DNA from: a virus | DNA: 33,804 bases | Virus record (IMG/VR): IMGVR_UViG_3300033153_006921 | Coordinates: 5,253 to 39,056 of that record | Reading direction: 5' to 3' (one strand) | Shown: positions 16,911-24,312 of the stretch, one piece after another | Layout: each line of letters begins with the position of its first letter | Numbering within the stretch: the first letter of the stretch is position 1 | Position numbers and translations under genes: made by a program | Notes under the pieces: model-generated | What the model was told of the DNA's origin: nothing | The model's database searches: none | Seen by the model: the letters and a program-made list of their open reading frames with translations, nothing else

Positions 16911-18262
16911 TAGTTTCCTACTGTAGTATAGGTTCCAAATACTTTAGCTGCCCCAACTGCTGGTGTATCAAACTCAAAGAAGAATCCATATTGATTCATA
17001 TCAACAACAGATAAATTACTATGATTTACACTTCCTGCATCAACACTAAGTGTTACTGAAGATGGAGCGTTCGTTAGAACTGTTTTAAAGTTTATACCTG
17101 CACCGTGAAATTCACCGCCAGCATTTGCTGACATAATACGTAAACCAAAGTATCCAGTTTCCTGAATCCCTGATTTCAATTTATGAATACCAGTAACAAG
17201 AGTTGATGTTTCATCAACATTTATTAATAGATCTGGAGAAGCAAGATTGCTTCCTGTGTCTCCATCCATTGTTATAAAGAATCTTCCAGCTGCACTTCCA
17301 TCGCCTTTATCTAGCTGGATGTGTAAGCTGTCAGATGTAAAATCTAGTTTTCCTGAAGTAATATCAAGATCACCGATAGTTATTGTATTTGCTGTTACCG
17401 AGTTTGCAGATGCGATATCGCCCGCAAGAACTAGGTTGCCAGTCTCATCTACTGATAGAATCTGTGCATTAAGTCCATTCATTAATAAGAACTGACCTGC
17501 ATCAGAAAGTCCGTCTGTAGCATCGTCTGCGTCTAGTCTAAAGACTATATCTTTATGAGAATAGAACTCAAGCTTATCTGAACCAAACAGAATATAAGAA
17601 GCGTCTGTGGCTCCTGCTTCTGCGATCTTCTTGTCTACTTGAACTAATAGGTCCTCATTCAATGTTGTTGTATCACCAACCTCTAAGGTTCCACCTACTG
17701 TTAATACGTCTGCGACTCCTACTGTATCTCCCGCGGCATCTCCTAAAAGAACATTGCCGTTAACTATGAGAGCGTCTGTTATTGTTAGCGGACCTTGCAT
17801 TTCTTGAGCGCCTGCTTTCAATACATATCTGTCATCTAAGGTATTACCTTCAACTGTTCCACCAGACATAATTGCATCAATATCTGACTGATGCTCTTCA
17901 AGCGCTGGTTGAACTCGTGATGATGAAAGATTACCTAATGAAGTTACATCGATAACATTAGCATGATGTTGTGCCGCATCTGTTAATAGAGCCAAAGTCA
18001 TATGCTCAGCTAGAACATCTGAGACACTTCCTGTCCCTGCATCTAGTGCTTCGACCATAGCCTTGAATGAACTGTCATCTGCAATATATCTATTAGAAGT
18101 CATATCAAGAGTTTTTCCTGCTCCTGCTACTACTTCCTGTATCGATCTTACAGCGTCCTGTAAATCATTAACGTGTGCCGCGTTGACAACGTCTTCCCCG
18201 TCTACCTTTGAGTAAACTGGATTTGTAAAAGTGTCTATACCACTTGGGAATAGTGATGCCAT
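16910..18262 (-). CDS. Fibre-like virion protein
   Basis: 450 residues, ATG at 18262 with SD AAGGGGA. The N-terminal ~45 residues (GIDTFTNPV ... VVNAAHVNDLQDAVRSIQEV) match a recurring phage fibre N-terminal pattern with AAHVNDLQDAV. This is followed by a helical segment up to about residue 145. Then DDRYVLKAGAQEMQGPLTI is close to the 'Y-x-L-K-A-G-x-x-M-x-G-P-L' repeat of phage tail fibres. The rest is beta-rich with repeated 'TVGGTLEVGDTTTLNEDL'-type strands, ending in a compact C-terminal domain. Together with the 1016-residue protein downstream it forms the fibre part of the cassette. The attachment site on the particle is unknown. Confidence 0.7.
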   Translation of the reverse strand: MASLFPSGIDTFTNPVYSKVDGEDVVNAAHVNDLQDAVRSIQEVVAGAGKTLDMTSNRYIADDSSFKAMVEALDAGTGSVSDVLAEHMTLALLTDAAQHHANVIDVTSLGNLSSSRVQPALEEHQSDIDAIMSGGTVEGNTLDDRYVLKAGAQEMQGPLTITDALIVNGNVLLGDAAGDTVGVADVLTVGGTLEVGDTTTLNEDLLVQVDKKIAEAGATDASYILFGSDKLEFYSHKDIVFRLDADDATDGLSDAGQFLLMNGLNAQILSVDETGNLVLAGDIASANSVTANTITIGDLDITSGKLDFTSDSLHIQLDKGDGSAAGRFFITMDGDTGSNLASPDLLINVDETSTLVTGIHKLKSGIQETGYFGLRIMSANAGGEFHGAGINFKTVLTNAPSSVTLSVDAGSVNHSNLSVVDMNQYGFFFEFDTPAVGAAKVFGTYTTVGN

Positions 18263-18263
18263 C

Positions 18264-18530
18264 TTATTTCCCCTTCTCTGTTGTGTCTATTCGTTTTTTT
18301 AATGTGTTAGCAAAATTGCCTGTCTCGTCGACGATTATACCATAGTATTGCTTTCCTAGCTCATAGGTTTTCTGTAAATCATCTTGTCTCTTATATCCAT
18401 CCCAGCTAAAATTAAGCAGAACCAAAGATAGGATACCTACAAGTATCCACTTCAGCTTTTTGCCTCTTTTGCTTAAAGGTGTTTTAACTTTAACTTTATT
18501 CCTTTTAAATTTCATTCTAATCTTAGCCAC
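18264..18530 (-). CDS. Small single-pass membrane protein
   Basis: 88 residues from a GTG at 18530. The GTG is in a TAGTG overlap with the preceding stop and has AGAGGA six bases upstream. The in-frame ATG at 18572 has its SD almost touching it, and the ATG at 18515 has none, so the GTG start is preferred. Residues 1-27 are strongly basic (KFKRNKVKVK, KRGKKLK). Residues ~28-43 (WILVGILSLVLLNFSW) form one transmembrane segment. The last ~45 residues are soluble and mixed-charge. The positive-inside rule predicts N-in, C-out. A membrane protein among fibre genes is unexpected: possibilities are a spanin- or holin-like lysis factor, a superinfection protein or a virion protein for membrane contact. 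None is shown by motif. Confidence 0.65.
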   Translation of the reverse strand: MAKIRMKFKRNKVKVKTPLSKRGKKLKWILVGILSLVLLNFSWDGYKRQDDLQKTYELGKQYYGIIVDETGNFANTLKKRIDTTEKGK

Positions 18531-19396
18531 TATTGATCCTCTGACATGATGTAAAATGTTGCAGTTCCCCATTCTCCTTGGAATGGAAGATGTCCTTCTG
18601 TACTAACTCTTAATTCTGCTCCGTCAGATGACTTCAAGGTTTTAAGAGTTGCATAATCAAAAGGGAAAACAGAAATAGGATTATTAATTATATCAACAGG
18701 CTGTATTACTCCTGTCCCTAGATTTGCTGCATTAATAATATCTTTTATGTTCTTGTATGTAGTTCTACTATATAGCATTTTATTCGGCAAGTCACCAGGG
18801 TTGTATACCCATATATCAAAATGTATAGCATTAGACATTACCAGATCTGATGTAAACTGCAGTTCAGAATGTTCTAGACTGATAATCTTACCAGTAGCTG
18901 GCTTGATCGTAAAGGTACTAGTTGTAGCATAATAGTATGTAGCCGTAATAGATCCTGTTGCCGTATAGCTTTCATCTAGCGTAACAATACCTGTAGCATA
19001 ATCTATCGAATAATCTGTATCTTCTATTATTTCTGTGCCGTTATCTTCTATCTTTACTTTATATTTTAATGTCCCACCAAAGTGTAGCGGAACGCCTGTA
19101 GTCGTGAGACTATCTTCCATATATATCTTGCCGTGAATTGCATCTACCCAGTATACGTTTGCAGAATTATAGATTTTTCCTGTATCCAGGGTAAGGATCT
19201 CGTCAACCACTAGTAGCGATTCTTGATGCCAAGTTGTTTTATCTGTAAAGTCGGGAGTTACTGAAATAAAAGAATCTCCTTCTGCCTTATACACTGCCAC
19301 TTTTTGGTGTTTTCCAACGGGTGTTAATTCAGATAATGGTGATGCTGGAGATATAAAGTTCCCTAACTCATCTCTTTCTGGTATTACTATTCCCAT
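18530..19396 (-). CDS. Beta-rich accessory virion protein
   Basis: 288 residues, ATG at 19396, SD AAGGAG, one base after the preceding stop. The sequence alternates short beta strands. One motif, YSIDYATGIVTLDESYTATG followed by ITATYYYAT, is a beta-hairpin type found in phage structural proteins ('D-Y-x-x-G-x-V-T-L'). No helices of note, no signal peptide, no cysteines, no catalytic pattern. It belongs to the fibre/decoration cassette and is translated in step with its neighbours. A capsid decoration, collar or fibre-adaptor role is possible. I do not recognise the family. Confidence 0.6.
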   Translation of the reverse strand: MGIVIPERDELGNFISPASPLSELTPVGKHQKVAVYKAEGDSFISVTPDFTDKTTWHQESLLVVDEILTLDTGKIYNSANVYWVDAIHGKIYMEDSLTTTGVPLHFGGTLKYKVKIEDNGTEIIEDTDYSIDYATGIVTLDESYTATGSITATYYYATTSTFTIKPATGKIISLEHSELQFTSDLVMSNAIHFDIWVYNPGDLPNKMLYSRTTYKNIKDIINAANLGTGVIQPVDIINNPISVFPFDYATLKTLKSSDGAELRVSTEGHLPFQGEWGTATFYIMSEDQ

Positions 19397-19397
19397 C

Positions 19398-20519
19398 TTA
19401 TGGCTCCTTCCTAAATCCGATAACTGTACAGTATAATTCGCCTATACTATCAATATCATTTTGTATAGAAATACCTATATAATCATCTGTTGTATATGTT
19501 CCTTCTGCTCTTAAAACAGGTAGCGCTGTAGCGTCAAATTTTCTTGTTGCCAAAAAATGATCCCCACCAGCTTGAACGTCTAGGTCAAAACCACCAAGAG
19601 AAGACCATCTAGCCTTAAAGTCATCGGTTGCTTTTATCGGCTGGAATGTTGTAGTTCCATCATCTGATTTAATTGTAACTATAATTCCATTAGATAGTTT
19701 TTGATTTATATTTAGAAATTGACCGTATTTAACTGAGCCCACTTCACCATGAAAGCGTATTTCTTCTACGAATAAATCATAATCACTTAAGGCATCCATC
19801 TTAAATTCTACTGCTGTAGGATGACCATCTACTGCCATGTTGTTATTGCCGGGATCTGTTACTTCAAAAATATCTTCTTGAAAGATATTATCTACAGCAC
19901 CTGCAGTAACAGAAACTGTACCAGAAATACCAAGAATACCAACTCTTGGATCCGCAGGATCTCTAGAAAGAGATGTTCCTTTTCCTCTTCTTTCTATCGT
20001 ATTAAAAGCAACAGTAACCCATGTCGTTCCAGTAGTTATGACCTGGAAGTCATTCATAGTTAATCGTTCACCAACTTCTGCCCTATACTTTGAAGTAATG
20101 TGAACTATTCCGTTATCTTTTACCTTGTTGGATCTCCACTGTGCTGAAAAAGCTGGAGTAGAATTTAGAAAAGTTATAATACTATTTCTTGTTTCTATTT
20201 CCGGTCTAACTGCCGCAACATCGCCAGCTGTAATAGTATAGGTTAGGTCTACAGCGGGATATTCTGTTGGATCACATCCAGCAGCAATTAGTATTCGAAT
20301 AGTGTCGCCTTCATCACCTATTCCACTACAGTCTCCAAAATCACCAAGAGCAAACCAGGTATCAGGAAAACCATCCTGACCAAATAGTTGTTCAATCTGA
20401 ACAAGACCAGATGTTCTCAATGCTTGAGATCCGTCACCCAATTGAACTACGTCAGCTCTTAATCCTGTATCGGGATCTTGGATCATAACAACTGGACTAG
20501 TTGAACCACCTGCTCCCAT
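19398..20519 (-). CDS. Putative decoration / fibre-associated protein
   Basis: 373 residues. The start is taken at ATG 20519, part of a TAATG junction with GGGAGAG six bases upstream; the longer frame needs a TTG overlapping that SD. The N-terminus (MGAGGSTSPVVMIQDPDTGLR ...) reads like an anchoring arm with alternating Asp/Gly/Val. A middle section with ETRNSIITFLNSTPAF ... IVHITSKY recalls the 'small helix then strand' domain found in phage fibres and sheath-like domains. The C-terminal half is beta-rich (YDLFVEEIRFHGEVGSVKYG, DYIGISIQNDI, ELYCTVIGFRKE), compatible with a jelly-roll or lectin-like fold. It sits with four similar genes. Function unknown beyond virion association. Confidence 0.6.
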   Translation of the reverse strand: MGAGGSTSPVVMIQDPDTGLRADVVQLGDGSQALRTSGLVQIEQLFGQDGFPDTWFALGDFGDCSGIGDEGDTIRILIAAGCDPTEYPAVDLTYTITAGDVAAVRPEIETRNSIITFLNSTPAFSAQWRSNKVKDNGIVHITSKYRAEVGERLTMNDFQVITTGTTWVTVAFNTIERRGKGTSLSRDPADPRVGILGISGTVSVTAGAVDNIFQEDIFEVTDPGNNNMAVDGHPTAVEFKMDALSDYDLFVEEIRFHGEVGSVKYGQFLNINQKLSNGIIVTIKSDDGTTTFQPIKATDDFKARWSSLGGFDLDVQAGGDHFLATRKFDATALPVLRAEGTYTTDDYIGISIQNDIDSIGELYCTVIGFRKEP

Positions 20520-20935
20520 TATGCACTCTCCCAAACTATTACTTTTACTGTTTGTCCCAGTTTAGCAATAGCATATAAATATATATCAGGACCATAAGGA
20601 AATGTTCGAATCGCACTAGACTCAAGTGTACTTCCTCTATTAACATTGGAATCGATATTGCTTACACTGGCTGTGCCAACAAAGCATTTCTGATTCCCTA
20701 TATTCTCTAAGCCTAATTCTTTTCTATTAAGAAGTGCTGTTGCACCTACTTTTAGTAGAATTGGTACTGTATCACCTATTGTTAAAACGGTTTGTACAAA
20801 AGAAGTATTTTGAGAATCTGCAGTTCCCACATCTTGATTGGGAGACACCTTTGCTAAGTATGTCTCCTCACCATCTGCTTCAGCTCCAGATATTCTGGTT
20901 ACTTCTGATGCATCAATTTCGTCTATATCTGACAT
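20519..20935 (-). CDS. Small beta-rich accessory virion protein
   Basis: 138 residues, ATG at 20935, two bases from the preceding stop, with only a weak SD (GGT). The N-terminal ~30 residues are acidic (MSDIDEIDASEV, EADGEETYLAKV). The EADG-x-x-x-(Y/V) stretch resembles SEADGADERVQVKM in the neighbouring 266-residue protein. The C-terminal half (DIYLYAIAKLGQTVKVIVWESA) is a compact pair of strands. This could be a small decoration protein or a truncated relative of its neighbour. No recognised family. Confidence 0.55.
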   Translation of the reverse strand: MSDIDEIDASEVTRISGAEADGEETYLAKVSPNQDVGTADSQNTSFVQTVLTIGDTVPILLKVGATALLNRKELGLENIGNQKCFVGTASVSNIDSNVNRGSTLESSAIRTFPYGPDIYLYAIAKLGQTVKVIVWESA

Positions 20936-20936
20936 A

Positions 20937-21737
20937 TTAGATTACCGTATTTTTCTCAATCCCAACAAATGTACTATGTAAATCTTGCTGTTGATTGTCT
21001 CTGTTTGTCAAAGTAATTCTTACTGTTGTCGTATTAGATGTTCCTACTACTTTAATTGGAATTCTATCAAAGCTCATGTCTGCTTGAGGATTAGCTGTCG
21101 AATTAAATGTTACAACTTTTGTTACAAATGCTTCTGTTGCGCCGCCATCTCCAATTTCAAGCAATGCTTTTATCTTTCCTGAGCCAGAACATAAAACCTT
21201 ATACAGGAGAAATGTTTTCCCATCAAGTACACTGTATGAATGTACAGCCGTTGCATCTTTTAATACGTCTTCTGTTTCTTCAAACTCATGCTTCTCGTCG
21301 CCTTCTGATTCTTCAAAAGTTACAGGAAGAGGGTTGTTTGCATCATAGTTCTGACCTGCTTCATCGTGAAGAGCAACATCGATATTAACCGTGTCGTTCT
21401 CTCCAACTACTGCAGTCGGTCTTAAGTTCTGATGTGTTCTATCTGTAGATGCTCCATTTCTATCATGAGCAATTAATCCTACAGATGAAGGGTTAGTATT
21501 AGTCGTGACATTATAGTCACCGTCTAATGCTACGTTCCCCGTTTCACTTAACTCGACAACTCTATCGATACCTGCTTCGTCATTACCGTGGATCTCCACG
21601 TGAGCGTTGCTGTCAGTATCAACAATCATTTGCTGAGTATCTGGGTTGGTTGCATCAACCATTTTAACTTGGACGCGTTCATCCGCGCCATCTGCCTCTG
21701 ATCTTACTGGTAATCCTGAATCATAATCCTGCGCCAT
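20937..21737 (-). CDS. Jelly-roll-like decoration / fibre protein
   Basis: 266 residues, ATG at 21737 with the strongest SD in the window (TTAGGAGG six bases upstream). The N-terminal half is rich in Asp and Asn and carries NPDTQQMIVDTDSNAHVEIH and DANNPLPV, segments of a linear, possibly particle-binding region. The C-terminal half, from VHSYSVLDGKTFLLYKVLC to the end, has the strand order of a jelly-roll: G-K-x-F-x-L, SGSGKIKALLEIG, DMSFDRIPIKV, TTTVRITLTNRDNQ. The neighbouring 264-residue protein has a comparable layout. The strong SD implies abundant product, fitting a decoration protein. Family not named. Confidence 0.6.
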   Translation of the reverse strand: MAQDYDSGLPVRSEADGADERVQVKMVDATNPDTQQMIVDTDSNAHVEIHGNDEAGIDRVVELSETGNVALDGDYNVTTNTNPSSVGLIAHDRNGASTDRTHQNLRPTAVVGENDTVNIDVALHDEAGQNYDANNPLPVTFEESEGDEKHEFEETEDVLKDATAVHSYSVLDGKTFLLYKVLCSGSGKIKALLEIGDGGATEAFVTKVVTFNSTANPQADMSFDRIPIKVVGTSNTTTVRITLTNRDNQQQDLHSTFVGIEKNTVI

Positions 21738-21738
21738 A

Positions 21739-21951
21739 TTAGCCTCCTAATTCTTTTAATTCTTGATTCTTGTTTCTTATTAGTTCCTGGACTTCTTTTA
21801 TCCTAATCTCTAAGACTTCCATGTCATCTTCTAGCTCTAGCTTTCTGATTTCCAATTCGTCTTTCTTAATACCTAATTTATTAATATCAACTTCTCTTCT
21901 TTTCTTAAAGACGCGAAGTTTCTTTTCTGTCATTTCTCCAATATCAGCCAT
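21739..21951 (-). CDS. Small coiled-coil protein B
   Basis: 70 residues, ATG at 21951 overlapping the previous gene by eight bases, SD GAAGGG. Almost the whole chain is a charged heptad-type helix (KLGIKKDELEIRKLELEDDMEVLEIRI ...), with Ile/Leu at every third or fourth position. It forms an adjacent pair with protein A. Such short helical proteins among fibre genes could be trimerisation or assembly factors, or small internal virion parts. No sequence family is recognisable because coiled coils look alike. Confidence 0.6.
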   Translation of the reverse strand: MADIGEMTEKKLRVFKKRREVDINKLGIKKDELEIRKLELEDDMEVLEIRIKEVQELIRNKNQELKELGG

Positions 21952-22141
21952 CTTGCCCTTCCCTTCTCACTGTATTTTTAAAGTCTACATGAGCTTTTTC
22001 TAAATCTTTATTTAGTTCTTCTACTTCTAATTCAAGAATAGTTTTTCGTTCGGTAAGACGCGCGATTAACCCTTGAAGATACTTCTTTCTTTTAGCTAGT
22101 CTTTTCTGTTTAAGTGTTTGTTTTCTGAAGCCAAACATCAT
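21944..22141 (-). CDS. Small coiled-coil protein A
   Basis: 65 residues beginning with two adjacent ATGs (22141 and 22138). GGAGAGGA precedes them, giving better spacing to the second for the AGAGGA core and to the first for GGAG. The first ATG makes an ATGA overlap with the preceding stop. The N-terminal third is basic (FRKQTLKQKRLAKRKK). The middle and end form an amphipathic helix (LIARLTERKTILELEVEELNKDLEKAH). It is an adjacent partner of coiled-coil protein B. Function unknown. Confidence 0.6.
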   Translation of the reverse strand: MMFGFRKQTLKQKRLAKRKKYLQGLIARLTERKTILELEVEELNKDLEKAHVDFKNTVRREGQDG

Positions 22142-22932
22142 TGATCCTCTCCGTAAATAGTACCACTGAAGGGTGTGCTGGTCAATTGATTGTGGATAAC
22201 AGTAAGCTCTACTGTATCACCTGCAGTAAGCGGTAAGCCCTTTGTATAAACGAATTCAACGTTTCTGTCGGTCCAAGCATTTCTTTTAGTTTCTATAGTT
22301 GTACCATTTACTTTTACTCTAAAGATACCATTAGTTCTACCTGTGCCAGATATCCTAGCAAGATTAAACTCTTGTCCTGCGGTAACTGTATGAGAAACGA
22401 GGGAGTGTTCCACTCCTCCGGACAGTGTTCCTTCATCATAGATGATACCCATGTTCTCATTACCAACTACTGATACTTGAAGGAAACCTTCAGAGGTCAA
22501 GTTTATTGGAATCGGAGAACCTGTATTCCCATCTTCATATCCCCAGATACCGATTTGATCACCATCTAGGACGTCTATCTCTACGTCTAAGTCAACGTTC
22601 TGGATAGTTATAGCAGCGTCTACCATAAGACGCCCATCTCCAGTTAACCTGAGAGCTGTATATTCATTTGTTAAAATATCTACGCCACCAGTTAACAGAC
22701 CTAGTCTAGTTAATGGATCGGCAAATTCATCTTCTTTATAGACGATGTCAGACCCGAAAGGGGAATCCATCGTAACTCGGAGTGCTTGTGTGTTTGGCTC
22801 ATAGACATAATCGTTAAGCCACTTAGATACAATATCAGCAGGCAAGGCTTTGTCGCCTTGGAAAAGAGGTTTGTCACCTCTCAGCTTATATTTTAAAATG
22901 TCCTGGGGAGGACTTTGTGGATCAACTGCCAA
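22138..22932 (-). CDS. Jelly-roll-like virion protein
   Basis: 264 residues from a TTG at 22932. That codon has AGGAG exactly eight bases upstream; the longer frame starts with a TTG inside a hairpin and has no SD. The N-terminal half is strand-rich and acidic (GDQIGIWGYEDGNTGSPIPI, a 'P-I-P-I' turn like the DANNPLPV turn of the 266-residue neighbour). The C-terminal half, EHSLVSHTVTAGQEFNLARI to VELTVIHNQLTSTPFSGTI, reads as a jelly-roll with the pattern 'F-S-G-T-I-x-G-E'. It is the first gene after the candidate palindromic promoter. Likely a decoration or fibre-tip component; not proven. Confidence 0.6.
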   Translation of the reverse strand: MAVDPQSPPQDILKYKLRGDKPLFQGDKALPADIVSKWLNDYVYEPNTQALRVTMDSPFGSDIVYKEDEFADPLTRLGLLTGGVDILTNEYTALRLTGDGRLMVDAAITIQNVDLDVEIDVLDGDQIGIWGYEDGNTGSPIPINLTSEGFLQVSVVGNENMGIIYDEGTLSGGVEHSLVSHTVTAGQEFNLARISGTGRTNGIFRVKVNGTTIETKRNAWTDRNVEFVYTKGLPLTAGDTVELTVIHNQLTSTPFSGTIYGEDQ

Positions 22933-22945
22933 CTTTTCTTCTCCT

Positions 22946-22970
22946 ATGATATACAACTGAAGTATATCAT
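22946..22970. repeat. Perfect 9-bp inverted repeat upstream of the jelly-roll gene
   Basis: Nine bases ATGATATAC (minus strand, plus-strand 22962-22970) are mirrored exactly by GTATATCAT (22946-22954) around a seven-base spacer TTCAGTT. There is no T tract, so it is not a terminator. It overlaps the candidate -10 element and the expected start of transcription, and ends one base before the AGGAG SD. It could be an operator for a dimeric regulator, or an RNA hairpin next to the SD in readthrough transcripts. Confidence 0.7.
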
Positions 22971-22989
22971 TCCAACATGTTAGAGTAAA
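22961..22989 (-). promoter_or_regulatory. Candidate promoter overlapping the palindrome
   Basis: On the minus strand TTTACT (plus-strand 22984-22989) is followed after 17 bases by TATACT (22961-22966). It occupies one of the few real gaps in the window (64 bases, between the Ig-like gene and the jelly-roll gene). Its -10 region and downstream bases resemble those of the candidate promoter before the protease gene (ATATACTT ... GTAT ... CAT ... GGAGAA). Confidence 0.45.
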
Positions 22990-22996
22990 GCTCTTC

Positions 22997-24310
22997 TTAT
23001 TCTGAGAGCGTTATAACTAATTGGTTTCCTGAAACGTTTGTAGAAAAAGAAAGTTCTTCCTGTGATCCTGCCGGATAGACAGATCTAACTAAAGCTTTGA
23101 TCTTGTCTGTTATAGAGGCGGGGTTTAAATCTTTGTTAAAAGTAAAAGTTATTGCAGTTGCATTAACACCCTTAGACATTGGCAGCTTAGCCTGGACAGT
23201 CTGCTTATTGGTTGCTGATTCCGTTGATGAATCAAAGTCCACATTAACCAAAGCTGATGCATTGAATGCATCTACGATTTGCTGCGCAGTACTCTCGCCA
23301 GCCTGTATGGTAACACTAATGTCTGTTCCAGTAATAGCTACAACTTCAGCACCAGCAACTGCTCCATCTAGAAATTCAACTGTGTATTCATTGAACGAGG
23401 AAGTGTATTCTTTTGTTATGAAAAGAACGTCTCCAACTGTAACGTTAGCTTTACGAGGAATCTTTACAAGGGATTGACCATTAGCAGGTTGAACATCAGT
23501 AACGAAGAGTCCCTCTCCAGTTACACTAGTGTCACCCATCACAGGTAGGTTGAGAATAGAGCCAGATTTTTCATCGTCAGGAGTTTGGTAATCACCGGAT
23601 CCTGTAGAAAAAGTCCAACTATATATTTCATCCTGTTTATCTGCAGGTATTACTTCTATTACAAAAGAGTCTCCAATGACATAACTGCCATCTTCGAACT
23701 TAAGTTTTAAGCCGTTATCTATTTCTATATATCTATTGCGCGCTTCTAGGGAAACTGATGTGTGACCATCAGAAGATCTAGACCATACATATTTAGCTGT
23801 ATTCTTTTCGCCAGTAGTTACTACGGTAACTGTATATGTATCGGCTGTGAGACCTGTATAAGCGCCCTGAGATAGTAGCTCTCCAGTTCCTGAATTACCA
23901 GCATTAGGCTCTGGATCAAAAACTGAAAGAAGAGACAAATCTTTACTCAATATAGCCGCATATGTTGTATTCGGCTTTAGCAAATTGCTAGGTTTGATGT
24001 AAATTTTAGTCCGATATTTCTCACCGCTATCTATATCATTTCCAAAGTCTAAACTGGTATATAGATCTTCATCTAATAAGTTTATTCTTTCTAACGAAAC
24101 CTTTGCAGGCAATATGTCTTGTATAGTTGCGTTTGAGATATAAGCATCTAGGTCTGATGCTTCATGTTTGGATATTTCTACTACGAAACAACTTCCAGCT
24201 GATATGGTACCAGCTTCCATTGATTGTTCAAATATAGCAGTAGGATGGAATCCAATCGTGATTCCGAGAGCGTTATTAGCAGGGGTTACAATAGGCACTA
24301 GATTAGACAT
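22997..24310 (-). CDS. Ig-like (Big_5-type) virion surface protein
   Basis: 437 residues, ATG at 24310, weak SD (GAG). The start VPIVTPANNALGITIGFHPT and, much later, EIYSWTFSTGSGDY are the beginning and end signatures of a Big_5-type bacterial Ig-like domain. Between them an extra ~110-residue beta-rich insertion (TADTYTVTVVTTGEKN ... VIGDSFVIEVIP) splits the fold. A second Ig-like unit follows (FVTDVQPANGQ ... ITFTFNKDLNPASI ... LSFSTNVSGNQLVITLSE), itself interrupted by a segment with TAQQIVDAFNAS. Ig-like domains decorate phage capsids, tails and fibres and bind weakly to cell-surface sugars. The gene opens the fibre/decoration cassette. No signal peptide. Confidence 0.65.
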   Translation of the reverse strand: MSNLVPIVTPANNALGITIGFHPTAIFEQSMEAGTISAGSCFVVEISKHEASDLDAYISNATIQDILPAKVSLERINLLDEDLYTSLDFGNDIDSGEKYRTKIYIKPSNLLKPNTTYAAILSKDLSLLSVFDPEPNAGNSGTGELLSQGAYTGLTADTYTVTVVTTGEKNTAKYVWSRSSDGHTSVSLEARNRYIEIDNGLKLKFEDGSYVIGDSFVIEVIPADKQDEIYSWTFSTGSGDYQTPDDEKSGSILNLPVMGDTSVTGEGLFVTDVQPANGQSLVKIPRKANVTVGDVLFITKEYTSSFNEYTVEFLDGAVAGAEVVAITGTDISVTIQAGESTAQQIVDAFNASALVNVDFDSSTESATNKQTVQAKLPMSKGVNATAITFTFNKDLNPASITDKIKALVRSVYPAGSQEELSFSTNVSGNQLVITLSE

Positions 24311-24312
24311 TA

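Noticed and set aside
13634-18262. Diversity-generating retroelement acting on the fibre genes
   Set aside because: No reverse transcriptase, template repeat or C-type lectin end is visible in the window.
18531-18572. Longer start (ATG 18572) for the small membrane protein
   Set aside because: Its SD almost touches the ATG; the GTG at 18530 has AGAGGA six bases away and the TAGTG overlap seen elsewhere in this window.
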